Positions 16,364-23,611 of a stretch of DNA of 25,662 bases are shown piece after piece. A program made the position numbers and the translations under genes. The notes beneath the pieces are model-generated. The model was given only the letters and a program-made list of their open reading frames with translations, searched no databases and was not told the DNA's origin. Source of the DNA: PALSA-1004 sp046596405 (GTDB lineage: Bacteria; Pseudomonadota; Gammaproteobacteria; Burkholderiales; SG8-41); assembly GCA_046596405.1 (NCBI GenBank), contig JBKJMN010000142.1, positions 1 to 25,662 on the forward strand, given 5' to 3'. Numbering within the stretch: position 1 is the first letter of the stretch; each line of letters starts with the position of its first letter.

Positions 16364-16879
16364 TCACGGGCGCGCGCCGATATCGAGGAAATCCGGGTGT
16401 TGAACGAGCCCCTCGACCGCGAGTTCGGCCCACGGCTGCTTGTCGCGATCGGTGTAGTGGGCGGCGATCCAGGCGGCGGATTCGCTCGCGGCGGCGGCGA
16501 GCACGAATAGTTGCGGATTGCGCAGCCCGACGACGGCGTCGATCAGCAGCGCGCAACCCACGCGGTACTTGTCGCTGATCAGCAGCAGGCGCGAGCTGTC
16601 GCTGCGGACGGCCGCGGCGCCACCGAGGAACGCTGAAAAGTCGACCACGCTGTAGAGGTTGCCGCGCACGTTGGCAACACCCGCGTACCAGGTACGCGTC
16701 AACGGCACCGGCGCTATCGCGGGTAGCGGGATGACTTCGCCGGTGTCCGTGAGATCGAGCAGCCACCGGCGGCCCCCCGCCATGACGCCTAGTTTGGAGG
16801 CCGGCCGCAGCGTCTGCAGATCGGCGAGCTGGGCCGACAGGCCGCGTTGATAGTCGCGTAATGAAATTGGTTCAGCCAC
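16364..16879 (-). CDS. pilI: PilI, CheW-like coupling protein
   Basis: A 171-residue CheW-like adaptor linking PilJ to ChpA. Recognisable parts are WLLDLTDTGEVIPLPAIAPV (39-58), the TWYAGVANVRGNLYSVVDF block typical of CheW SH3-like folds, and SRLLLISDKYRVGCALLID. The start is a GTG at 16879, preceded on the minus strand by AAGGTGAG. It sits 12 bases after pilH and 75 bases before pilJ, the usual order in betaproteobacterial and pseudomonad pil-chp operons. Confidence 0.94.
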   Translation of the reverse strand: MAEPISLRDYQRGLSAQLADLQTLRPASKLGVMAGGRRWLLDLTDTGEVIPLPAIAPVPLTRTWYAGVANVRGNLYSVVDFSAFLGGAAAVRSDSSRLLLISDKYRVGCALLIDAVVGLRNPQLFVLAAAASESAAWIAAHYTDRDKQPWAELAVEGLVQHPDFLDIGARP

Positions 16880-16891
16880 CCACGCTCACCT

Positions 16892-17257
16892 TTAACCGAG
16901 CTTCGCGATCATGGCTAGCAGCTCCGTCTGCTTGACCGGCTTCACGAGGTAATTTTTTGCGCCTTGCCGCATACCCCACACCTTGTCGGTCGCCTGGTTC
17001 TTCGACGAGCAGATGATGACCGGCACGTCCTTGGTCGCGTCATCGCGCGAGAGGGTGCGCGTTGCCTGGAAGCCGTTTTGCCCAGGCAACACCACGTCCA
17101 TCAGCACCAGGTCCGGTTTGGTCTGCTTGACCCGCGCCAGCGCTTCCTCCGCGCTGCCCACGGCGACGACACCGAAGCCATTTTTGATCAGCATGTCGCA
17201 CAATAACTTGCTGTCCGTCGGCGAATCTTCGACGATCAAGACGTTTTTAATCAGCAT
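16892..17257 (-). CDS. pilH: PilH, single-domain response regulator
   Basis: A 121-residue stand-alone receiver. The acidic pocket is E10/D11 (LIVEDSPTD), the phosphoacceptor is D54 (LVLMDVVLPGQNGFQ), the switch Ser is in ICSSKNQ and the lysine is K106 (YLVKPVKQ). A good GGAAGGA ribosome site precedes ATG 17257. In the Chp system PilH opposes PilG and is associated with pilus retraction through PilT or acts as a phosphate sink; this is family knowledge. The order directly after pilG separates it from PilG. Confidence 0.94.
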   Translation of the reverse strand: MLIKNVLIVEDSPTDSKLLCDMLIKNGFGVVAVGSAEEALARVKQTKPDLVLMDVVLPGQNGFQATRTLSRDDATKDVPVIICSSKNQATDKVWGMRQGAKNYLVKPVKQTELLAMIAKLG

Positions 17258-17282
17258 GAACGCTTCCTTCCGGCAAATTGTT

Positions 17283-17666
17283 TCAAGAGGCAGCGCGTGC
17301 GGCGTGGCGGTGGACGGCCTCGACCAGCGCTTCTTTGGTGAATGGTTTGGTCAGATACTGGTCCGAACCCGCAAGCTTGCCGCGTGCGCGGTCGAAGATG
17401 CCGTCCTTGCTCGACAGCATGATGACGGGCGTGGTTTTGAACGTCGGGTTTTGCTTGATCAGCGCGCAGGTCTGGTAGCCGTCGAGCCGCGGCATCATGA
17501 TGTCGACGAAGATGACCTGCGGATGGTGATCGCTTATTTTCGACAGCGCATCGAAACCGTCGTCGGCGAGGACGACGTTGAAACCGGCCTGTCGCAGAAA
17601 TGCTTCGGCGCTGCGCCTGATCGTGTTGCTGTCGTCGATGACCAGTACTTTGATGCCTGTATCCAT
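17283..17666 (-). CDS. pilG: PilG, single-domain response regulator
   Basis: A 127-residue receiver and first gene of the pilGHIJ-chpA operon. Key residues are D11/D12 (VLVIDDSNTIRRSAEAFL), phosphoacceptor D55 (VIFVDIMMPRLDGYQ), MLSSKDGIFDRARGKLAGSD and K107 (YLTKPFTKEAL), all typical of PilG. A purine-rich ribosome site (GGGGCGGGG) lies just upstream of ATG 17666. PilG promotes pilus extension and, in Pseudomonas, cAMP synthesis. No rubredoxin gene, common upstream of pilG elsewhere, is found here. Confidence 0.95.
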   Translation of the reverse strand: MDTGIKVLVIDDSNTIRRSAEAFLRQAGFNVVLADDGFDALSKISDHHPQVIFVDIMMPRLDGYQTCALIKQNPTFKTTPVIMLSSKDGIFDRARGKLAGSDQYLTKPFTKEALVEAVHRHAARAAS

Positions 17667-17876
17667 AGGCCCCGCCCCTTTTTCTTATGCGATCCGGCTG
17701 GTTGCGCCGACCGAAAGGGGAGGTCATCCCATGCCGCCTGCGCGGCATTCTTCATACGCCCCCCTCAAGGCATATGAAAGTCTAGACTGAAAACCCGTTA
17801 AAGCGCAAATCTTTCATTTCGCTAGATTTTTTTCTTCATGTGATACTTGAACATGCGAAAACGCGCTTAACTATCG

Positions 17877-17990
17877 GTTTCAGCAAGAAAAAACGCCGGA
17901 CCTCAGGCGGCTGGATCTGCGCACCTCGCGAATTGCAGCTGAACTGATGCCTGCACTCAGGTCCGGAAAATTCGCGCGACACGCTGAAAC
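17877..17990 (-). repeat. Nested inverted-repeat element, possible structured RNA or MITE-like relic
   Basis: Three nested or overlapping inverted repeats lie in 114 bases: GTTTCAGC (17877-17884) with GCTGAAAC (17983-17990); CCGGACCT (17896-17903) with AGGTCCGG (17959-17966); CGCGAATT (17927-17934) with AATTCGCG (17969-17976). The last pair crosses the second and would be an alternative pairing. On the minus strand the middle pair is followed at once by CGTTTTTTC, resembling an intrinsic terminator, so a small minus-strand RNA ending near 17885 is possible. A small mobile-element relic is an alternative. Confidence 0.5.
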
Positions 17991-18006
17991 TGCCTGGCTG
18001 CTAATG

Positions 18007-18037
18007 CCGCAACTGCGCCGCCACTGCGCCGCAACTA
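18007..18037. repeat. Imperfect 11-base tandem repeat
   Basis: CCGCAACTGCG, CCGCCACTGCG and a partial CCGCAACTA lie head to tail, about 2.8 units. This may be simple low-complexity GC-rich sequence; no function is visible. Confidence 0.4.
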
Positions 18038-18159
18038 CGTCTGCGCTCCGCGCGCCGGCAAGCTCATCGCAATAGCTAACCCCCGGCCCGGTGTATACAA
18101 TCGGTGCCGTTGGCGAGTCCATTGCGTTTTCATACAGATTGCGGAACGGGGAGGTGGTT

Positions 18160-19302
18160 ATGTTCGAGGCCCGCAAAATTAGCTGGTTGCGGCTGCTTGC
18201 AGTGGTCCCGGCCCTCGTCGGGTTGACCGCGCATGCAGAGGACGGCATCACCAAAGATAGGATACTTATCGGCCAGGCTGCGGGCTTCACCGGCTCGGTG
18301 GCCGGCGCGGTCAAGGAGCAAAAAGCCGGCGCGACGGCATATCTCGACGCCGTGAATGCGAGCGGTGGCGTGCATGGACGCAAGATCGTGCTCGAGTCCC
18401 TCGATGACGGGTTCGACTTCAAGAAAACACCCGAGGTGACGCGCCAGCTGATAGAGGATAAAAAGGTATTCGCGCTCTTCCTGTTTCGCGGCACCCCCAA
18501 CACCGAGGCCGCGTACCCGGTCGCCGCCAAGGCGAAAGTGCCGCTGATCGCGCCGTCGACCGGTGCGCAGTCCATGTATTCTCCGCCGCGAAAATATCTG
18601 TTTCCGGTGCGCGCCAGCTACCATTCGGAGACGACGGCTATCGTCAATCACCTGGTCTCGCTCGGCATCAAGAAAATCGCCGTCTTTCACGATGACGGCG
18701 CGTTCGGCAAGGACGTGCTGGCGGGCGTGCAAAAGGCGATGCAGGAAAAAAAGATGGCGCCTTCGAGCGTCGCGAGCTACGAGCGCGGCACCACCAAGAT
18801 CGAGGCCGCCGTCAAGCAAATCGCCGCCGACGACCCGCAGGCCGTGGTCATGGCCGCCGCAGTCGATTCGGGGCCGGCGTTCATCGCGCAGATGAAAGCG
18901 CAGAGCAGAAATCCGATGTTCTTCACGCTGTCCAACCTGAGCGCCAATTCCTTCGTCAAGGCGCTCGGACCCAATGTGAACGGCGTGGTCATCAGCCAGG
19001 TCTCGCCCTATCCGTTCGCCGTCACCACGCCGATCTCCAGCGAGTTCCTGAAGGGCATCAAGGGCCGCGACATGTTGCCGTCGTACGCGTCCATCGAGGG
19101 CTTCATCGCCGCCAAGGTGCTAGTCGAAGGACTCCGGCGCGCCGGCCCGCAGCCCACACGGGAAAAGCTGATCAAGGGCCTGGAGTCGATGGCGCGCGTG
19201 GATCTCGGCGGCATCTCGGTCACGTACGGGCCCGAGGACAGGAGTGGCACGACGTTCGTCGATCTCACGGTGCTCGGCAAGGACGGCCAGTTTTTTCATT
19301 GA
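18160..19302 (+). CDS. LivJ-like (type I periplasmic) amino-acid-family binding protein
   Basis: A 380-residue exported receptor of the branched-chain amino acid/amide ABC family. ATG 18160 is chosen for the GGGGAGG at 18148-18153 and because it yields a signal peptide (FEARKISWLRLLAVVPALVG, cleavage near HA-ED at 26). The mature start DRILIGQAAGFTGSVA, then GGVHGRKIVLESLDDGFD (about residues 68-85), VPLIAPSTGAQSMYSP and IAVFHDDGAFGKDVLAGV (near 172) are standard for this fold. No permease or ATPase gene is adjacent, so it is an orphan that may feed a distant transporter or serve as a sensory ligand carrier. It stands head-to-head with the pil-chp operon across 493 bases and 66 bases before the FIST gene. 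Confidence 0.9.
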   Translation: MFEARKISWLRLLAVVPALVGLTAHAEDGITKDRILIGQAAGFTGSVAGAVKEQKAGATAYLDAVNASGGVHGRKIVLESLDDGFDFKKTPEVTRQLIEDKKVFALFLFRGTPNTEAAYPVAAKAKVPLIAPSTGAQSMYSPPRKYLFPVRASYHSETTAIVNHLVSLGIKKIAVFHDDGAFGKDVLAGVQKAMQEKKMAPSSVASYERGTTKIEAAVKQIAADDPQAVVMAAAVDSGPAFIAQMKAQSRNPMFFTLSNLSANSFVKALGPNVNGVVISQVSPYPFAVTTPISSEFLKGIKGRDMLPSYASIEGFIAAKVLVEGLRRAGPQPTREKLIKGLESMARVDLGGISVTYGPEDRSGTTFVDLTVLGKDGQFFH

Positions 19303-19350
19303 TCGTCGCGGTCCAATCGCGATAACAACGCTGGCGCGGCCGCCGCGAGA

Positions 19351-19368
19351 GCGGCGATAATACGCCGC
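19351..19368 (+). promoter_or_regulatory. Hairpin/-10-like element touching the FIST start codon
   Basis: A 6-bp perfect stem (GCGGCG / CGCCGC) with loop ATAATA ends on the base before the FIST ATG, where a ribosome site would be expected. GATAAT at 19356-19361 could instead be a promoter -10 box with transcription starting at or next to the ATG. There is no convincing -35. The two readings exclude each other. Confidence 0.35.
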
Positions 19369-20478
19369 ATGACCCCTGTATTCCGTTTCGCGCACGCGGC
19401 CGGCGCCGACTGGCAGGCCGCCGCGGACGAATGCCTTACGCATCTCGCGGGACCGCCCGCGAGCCTCGGTTTTCTCTACGTGACGGACCTGCTGGCGGAC
19501 CGCGTCGGCGACATCCTCGAATTTTTCCGCCAGCGCACTGGCGTCACGCACTGGGTCGGCACGGTCGGTATCGGCATTTGCGTGAGCGGACGCGAGTATC
19601 TCGACGAGCCCGCGATGGCGATCATGCTCGGCGAGTTTTCGCCTGCGTCGTTCAAAGTGTTTGCGGGTCTGCGCTGCGCCGATGACCTGGGCTTGAAGCG
19701 TTTCACGTGTGGCGACCGCCCAGCCAATTTTGCGATTGTCCATGCCGATCCGCGCAACAGCGACGTGCCGGAGTTGATCGACGGACTCGCAGGCAAGCTC
19801 GAAAGCGGCTTCGTCGTTGGCGGGCTCACGAGTTCGCGCCACCAGAACACGCAGATCGCCGACAAGCTCACCGAGGGCGGCATTTCGGGCGTCATGTTTG
19901 CCGACGATATCGCGATCGCGACGCGCCTGACCCAGGGTTGCTCGCCGATCGGCCCCCAACATGTGATCACGCAATCTCAGCGCAACATCATCGTCAAGAT
20001 CGACGACCGCCCCGCGCTCGACGTGCTGAAAGAGGACGTCGGCGAACGACTCGCGCGCGACCTGAACCGGCTGGGCGGCGTCATTTTTGCGGGCCTGCCG
20101 ATTACGGGCACCGACACCGGCGACTATCTCGTGCGCAACCTGGTCGGCATCGACCCGGCGCGCGGAATCGTCGCGATCGGCGACCTTGTTGAGAACGGCA
20201 AGCCGATCATGTTTTGCCGCCGCGATACTGCGAGCGCGACCGAAGATATGACGCGCATGCTCGAAAGCATGAAAAAAGGGCTTTATACGAAACCCCGCGG
20301 CGGGGTCTATTACTCGTGCCTCGGCCGCGGGGCGAATCTGTTCGGCCGCGATTCGGAGGAAATGCAGATGATCGAAGCCGCGTTTGGCGAATTCCCGCTG
20401 GTCGGATTTTTCTGTAACGGCGAGATTTCGCACAACCGGCTGTATGGCTATACCGGCGTGCTGACGCTGTTCGCATGA
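19369..20478 (+). CDS. FIST-domain sensor protein
   Basis: A 369-residue protein made only of FIST N (about 10-230) and FIST C (about 231-355) domains, predicted to sense small ligands, possibly amino acids. Diagnostic parts are GVTHWVGTVGIGICVSGREY (N domain, near 58), VVGGLTSSRHQNTQIAD, GCSPIGPQHVITQ (near 196) and the C-terminal GFFCNGEISHNRLYGYTGVL. There is no fused kinase, MCP or cyclase domain, so output must go through a partner. ATG 19369 has no ribosome site; instead a GCGGCG-ATAATA-CGCCGC hairpin abuts it, and the GATAAT inside could act as a -10 giving a leaderless mRNA. It overlaps the next gene by four bases (ATGA). Confidence 0.93.
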   Translation: MTPVFRFAHAAGADWQAAADECLTHLAGPPASLGFLYVTDLLADRVGDILEFFRQRTGVTHWVGTVGIGICVSGREYLDEPAMAIMLGEFSPASFKVFAGLRCADDLGLKRFTCGDRPANFAIVHADPRNSDVPELIDGLAGKLESGFVVGGLTSSRHQNTQIADKLTEGGISGVMFADDIAIATRLTQGCSPIGPQHVITQSQRNIIVKIDDRPALDVLKEDVGERLARDLNRLGGVIFAGLPITGTDTGDYLVRNLVGIDPARGIVAIGDLVENGKPIMFCRRDTASATEDMTRMLESMKKGLYTKPRGGVYYSCLGRGANLFGRDSEEMQMIEAAFGEFPLVGFFCNGEISHNRLYGYTGVLTLFA

Positions 20479-21182
20479 GCACGCTCAGCGCCTTTATCGG
20501 CCGCCTGCCGCTGCCGTGGCTCGATATGCTGGCGCTCATCTGGTTCGGCGTTTGGTGGGCAATCTATGTCTGGTACGCGGATTATCGCAGCACGAATCGG
20601 CCGGCGTTGCGCCGGCAGACCGATCATTTCGTGCGCGACTGGATCGCCCGCATGGTCGAGCGCGACAACCGCATGCTCGACGTCAACGTGATGCGCAACC
20701 TGACGCGCAGCTCGCAGTTTTTCGCTTCGACCACGATGCTGATCCTGGGCGCGCTCGTCGCCTTGATGGGCTACGCGGAAAAAGCCGCCGGCGTGCTGGC
20801 CGAGCTGCCGTTCGCGCAGCAGGTGTCCGAGCGCGTGTGGGAATTGAAAATCCTGCTGCTGGTGCTGATTTTCATCTACGCGTTTTTCAAGTTTTCGTGG
20901 TCGATCCGCCAGTTCGGGCTGTGCTCGATCCTCATCGGCGCCACGCGCAAGCCGCCGGCGGACGCGGAGCAATACGCGACCCACATCGACCGCATCACGC
21001 TGATCGTCAACTTTGCGAATGGTAATTTCAATAACGGGTTGCGCGCGTACTACTTCGGGGTTGCCGCGCTGGCGTGGTTTGTGCACCCGGTACTGATGAT
21101 CGCGATCACCACCGGCGTAGTCTACGTCTTGCATGAGCGCGAATACCGCTCGCGCACCGTGCAGGCGATGATCGACTTGTAG
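20475..21182 (+). CDS. DUF599-like inner-membrane protein
   Basis: A 235-residue protein with about four membrane segments (16-35, 82-101, 124-142, 193-220) and the features of DUF599: an N-terminal membrane segment followed by RQTDHFVRDWIARMVERDNR, RNLTRSSQFFASTTMLILGA (75-94), a central KFSWSIRQFG, and NFNNGLRAYYFGVAALAWF. The function of the family is unknown. It begins at an ATGA overlap with the FIST gene, so the two are very likely co-translated and may work together, with the membrane protein anchoring or receiving the FIST signal (inference). Confidence 0.88.
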   Translation: MSTLSAFIGRLPLPWLDMLALIWFGVWWAIYVWYADYRSTNRPALRRQTDHFVRDWIARMVERDNRMLDVNVMRNLTRSSQFFASTTMLILGALVALMGYAEKAAGVLAELPFAQQVSERVWELKILLLVLIFIYAFFKFSWSIRQFGLCSILIGATRKPPADAEQYATHIDRITLIVNFANGNFNNGLRAYYFGVAALAWFVHPVLMIAITTGVVYVLHEREYRSRTVQAMIDL

Positions 21183-21198
21183 CCGCGGATTTACGCGC

Positions 21199-21221
21199 GC
21201 CGCCGCTAGGGCCGCGGCGGC
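21199..21221. terminator. GC hairpin at the convergent 3' ends
   Basis: GCCGCCGC (21199-21206) and GCGGCGGC (21214-21221) form an 8-bp stem with a 7-base loop between the stops of the DUF599-like gene and the convergent M20 peptidase gene. The M20 stop codon begins within it. There is no T run on either side, so termination is only suggested by position. Confidence 0.3.
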
Positions 21222-22522
21222 CGCCTGGGCAATAACGGTTTCGCGACGCCGTCGATCCCGACCAGCGTGAGCAGCGTCAGGAAGTGCCGCTGCGGCCCCA
21301 GGTAGGCGTCGGTCGGGTCCCACCATTCACCCAGCGAGTGATTGGCGCCGCCTTTGCCGCCGCGACCGAGCGTGACCGCGGGCACGCCGAGGCTTATCGG
21401 CAAATTCGAATCCGTGCTGCTGGCGCCTTCGGCGCGCGGCTTGAGTCCGATCGCGCTGGTGGCCATGAACGCCGCCTGCACGGTCGGGGTTTCGAGCGGC
21501 TGGATGCCGGCGGGGCGGTCGCCGACGAGTTTGATCTCGACCGTGATCCTGTCGCTCGCCCACCGCGCGTTTTCTTCGGCGACGGCGTCTTTGACCGCCT
21601 TGAGTATCTGCGCTTCGATTTCGAGCAGCGGCGCGTTGTCGTCGGACCGCATGTCGACTTCCATTGCGGCGTCGCCCGCGATCGCATTGACCGAAGTGCC
21701 GCCCTGAACGGTGCCGACGGTGAATGTGGTCTTCGGTTTTGGCGGCGTTTTGAGGTCGCCGATTTTCGCGATCGCGCGCCCCATTGCATGAATCGCCGAC
21801 GGCAAGCCGAAGGCAGAAAAGCTGTGGCCGCCGGGTCCTTTGAAACTGATGCGATAGCGATGGCTGCCGGTGGCAAGGTACGTTATGCGGTCGGGCTCGG
21901 CGCCGTCGATCGAGATGAAGCCGTCGATCGACTTGTCATCGCGAAACAATGCTTTGACGCCGCGCAAGTCGCCCAGACCCTCTTCGCCCACGTTGCCGAC
22001 GAACACAATGTCGCCGACCGTCTTGATGCCCGTCGCGTTGAACGCGCGGATCACCGACAGCAGATCGGCGAGGCCGCGCGTGTCGTCGCCTATGCCCGGC
22101 GCGTACAGCTTGCCGTCCTTTTCTTTGATGGTGAGATCGGTGCCTTCCGGAAACACCGTATCGAGGTGGGCTGCGACCACGAGTTTGGGACCGCCGCCGC
22201 TGCCCGGGCGCACGCCGATGGCGTTGCCTTCGGCATCGATGCGCACGTCCTTAAGGCCGAGTGCCGCCAGCCGCGCGCGAAAACTTTCGGCGCGCGCTTT
22301 TTCCTTGAAAGGCGGCGCCGGTATGACAACCAGCGTCTTCAACTCGGCGAGCGTATTGGCGTCGTCGGCCTTCAGGAATTCGAGGCCTTTCCTGACCTGC
22401 GGATGGGCATTGATGGCCGCAAAGCCGGCGCGGGCGTCGGCGGAGATCACCGGTTCCGCGGCGTGTGCAGCTAAATTCGCACAGGCGGCAAGCAGCAGGC
22501 AGGGCATTAGGCGTGAAGTCAT
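21206..22522 (-). CDS. Exported M20-family metallopeptidase/amidohydrolase
   Basis: A 438-residue M20 enzyme with a signal sequence. Metal and catalytic residues are intact: AAHLDTVFPEG (H119, D121), APGIGDDTRG (D146), GNVGEEGLGDLRG (E180/E181), SIDGAEPDRITY (D206) and a C-terminal GGANHSLGEWWDP. The dimerisation lid begins around GPGGHSFSAFG. The N-terminus MTSRLMPCLLLAAC contains a possible lipobox (L-A-A-C14), but AHA-AEP at residues 19-24 could be a signal peptidase I site, so it is either a lipoprotein or a soluble periplasmic enzyme. It lies 30 bases downstream of a TctC-like receptor gene on the same strand, so the two probably form an operon in which a periplasmic peptide or amide is cleaved and a product bound. 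The substrate is unknown. Confidence 0.92.
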   Translation of the reverse strand: MTSRLMPCLLLAACANLAAHAAEPVISADARAGFAAINAHPQVRKGLEFLKADDANTLAELKTLVVIPAPPFKEKARAESFRARLAALGLKDVRIDAEGNAIGVRPGSGGGPKLVVAAHLDTVFPEGTDLTIKEKDGKLYAPGIGDDTRGLADLLSVIRAFNATGIKTVGDIVFVGNVGEEGLGDLRGVKALFRDDKSIDGFISIDGAEPDRITYLATGSHRYRISFKGPGGHSFSAFGLPSAIHAMGRAIAKIGDLKTPPKPKTTFTVGTVQGGTSVNAIAGDAAMEVDMRSDDNAPLLEIEAQILKAVKDAVAEENARWASDRITVEIKLVGDRPAGIQPLETPTVQAAFMATSAIGLKPRAEGASSTDSNLPISLGVPAVTLGRGGKGGANHSLGEWWDPTDAYLGPQRHFLTLLTLVGIDGVAKPLLPRRPPRP

Positions 22523-22552
22523 GGCGGCACTTTCAGCAAGAGAAAGACGGAA

Positions 22553-23509
22553 TCAGTCGGCTTTGATGGCAGCGGCCTTTACGACTTTGCCCCATTTGTC
22601 GGCGTCGGCCTTCATCACCGCGGCGAAGCGTTCGGGCGTGCTCGGCGTGATATCCGCGCCGAGTCCGGTGAACCGTTCCTTAACGTCAGGGAGGGCGAGC
22701 ACGCGTGCGAGATCGGCGTTCACGCGGTCGACGAGCGCGCGCGGCAGTTTCAGCGGCGCCAGGAAGCCGTACCAGTTATTGAATTCATAGCCGGGCAGCG
22801 ATTCGCCGACGGTCGGCACGTCAGGCAGCGCGCCCACCCGTTTCGAATCGGTCACCGCGAGGATCTTGAGCTTGCCGGCCTTGATATGCGACATCGTCAC
22901 GGGCGCGCCGGTGAAGAGCATCGCGACGTGGCCACCGAGCAGATCGGCGACCGCGGGCGCACCGCCCTTGTACGGCACGTGCACGATGTTGATGCCGGTC
23001 TCCATCTTCAGGAGCTCCGCGCACAACTGGTTGAAGCTGCCGACGCCGCCTGACGCGAAATCGAGCTGGCCTGGACGTTTTTTCGCGAGCGCAACGAGTT
23101 CCTTGACGTTCTTCACCGGCAGGTTCGGATGCACGACCAGCACGGTGCCCACGTTCGCAATCAGCGAGATGGGCGCCAAGTCCGTCACCGGATCGAAAGT
23201 CATCCCGCTGTACATGAACTGGTTCGTCGCGTGCGTGCCCATGTTGCCGAACAGCAGCGTGTAGCCATCAGCGGGCGCCTTGACGACGACCTCGGTGCCG
23301 ATATTGCCGGCCGCACCGCCGCGGTTCTCGATGACGACCGGCTGGCCCCAGGCCTCGTTCAATTTCTGGCCGATTACGCGGCCGAGGATGTCGGTGGTGC
23401 CGCCGGCGGGCCATGGCACGATCAGGCGCACGGGCTTGGCGGGATAACTCTGCGCATGCGCACCTGCGATCAGCACGCCAGATATTAGACAGCACAGCGG
23501 TCGCAGCAT
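22553..23509 (-). CDS. TctC/Bug-family tripartite tricarboxylate receptor
   Basis: A 318-residue periplasmic solute receptor of the Bug family, which is greatly expanded in Burkholderiales. It has a signal peptide (cleavage near AHA-QS at 19), then the family hallmarks YPAKPVRLIVPWPAGGTTDI (22-41), VVIENRGGAAGNIGTE (58-73), FASGGVGSFNQLCAELLK and VHVPYKGGAPAVADLLGGHV (175-194), and VPTVGESLPGYEFNNWYGF near 230. There are no TctA/TctB membrane partners in the window, as usual for Bug proteins. It is divergent from the metallo-beta-lactamase-fold gene pair and precedes the M20 peptidase. Confidence 0.96.
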   Translation of the reverse strand: MLRPLCCLISGVLIAGAHAQSYPAKPVRLIVPWPAGGTTDILGRVIGQKLNEAWGQPVVIENRGGAAGNIGTEVVVKAPADGYTLLFGNMGTHATNQFMYSGMTFDPVTDLAPISLIANVGTVLVVHPNLPVKNVKELVALAKKRPGQLDFASGGVGSFNQLCAELLKMETGINIVHVPYKGGAPAVADLLGGHVAMLFTGAPVTMSHIKAGKLKILAVTDSKRVGALPDVPTVGESLPGYEFNNWYGFLAPLKLPRALVDRVNADLARVLALPDVKERFTGLGADITPSTPERFAAVMKADADKWGKVVKAAAIKAD

Positions 23510-23553
23510 GAAGTTTTCACTTTAGAGTGGATGACTGCGAAAAGTCTACACGT

Positions 23554-23559
23554 TAGAAT
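23554..23559 (+). promoter_or_regulatory. -10-like box for the metallohydrolase pair
   Basis: TAGAAT lies in the divergent gap and would give a leader of about 45 bases to the ATG at 23612. It supports that start over the more upstream in-frame ATG at 23531, which lies before the box. No clear -35 is seen. Confidence 0.3.
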
Positions 23560-23611
23560 CAACGGTGAGAACTGCCGCGCGAAGTATATTCACTTCACTA
23601 CGATTGAATCG

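Larger units (their letters stand above)
17667..18159. other. Gene-free divergent region between pilG and the LivJ-like gene
   Basis: This 493-base stretch holds no supported protein gene. It contains a weak minus-strand promoter candidate for pilG (TTGCGC, complement of 17803-17808, and TAGACT, complement of 17779-17784, 18-base spacer) and a 7-bp hairpin in the pilG leader (17731-17748, arms ATGCCGC/GCGGCAT). It also holds the nested inverted repeat at 17877-17990 and an imperfect 11-base tandem repeat at 18007-18037. A TACAAT box at 18097-18102 may serve the plus-strand gene, with no clear -35. The AT-rich part, 17765-17895, contrasts with the GC-rich coding flanks and fits a regulatory region. 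Confidence 0.6.

Noticed and set aside
17534..17755. 73-codon minus-strand frame with a strong ribosome site (GAGGGGGG) overlapping pilG out of frame
   Set aside because: Most of it lies inside pilG in another frame and it has no recognisable feature. The ribosome-site-like purines may be chance; it is kept only as a faint possibility for an upstream reading frame.
17667..18159. Search for a c-di-GMP riboswitch (GEMM) upstream of pilG
   Set aside because: Neither strand shows the conserved CGCACAGGGCAAACC / GCAAAGCCUCCGGCC-type blocks, so the structured element is not called as GEMM.
19120..20433. 437-codon minus-strand open frame opposite the FIST gene
   Set aside because: It is antisense to a well-recognised FIST protein and has no recognisable domain.
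21284..22474. 396-codon plus-strand open frame opposite the M20 peptidase
   Set aside because: The sense strand has all M20 catalytic motifs; the opposite frame is low-complexity Arg/Ala/Asp-rich.
23531..23611. 27-residue N-terminal extension of the first metallohydrolase
   Set aside because: The paralogue begins exactly at the equivalent of 23612, the extension is not MBL-like, and a -10-like box lies inside it.
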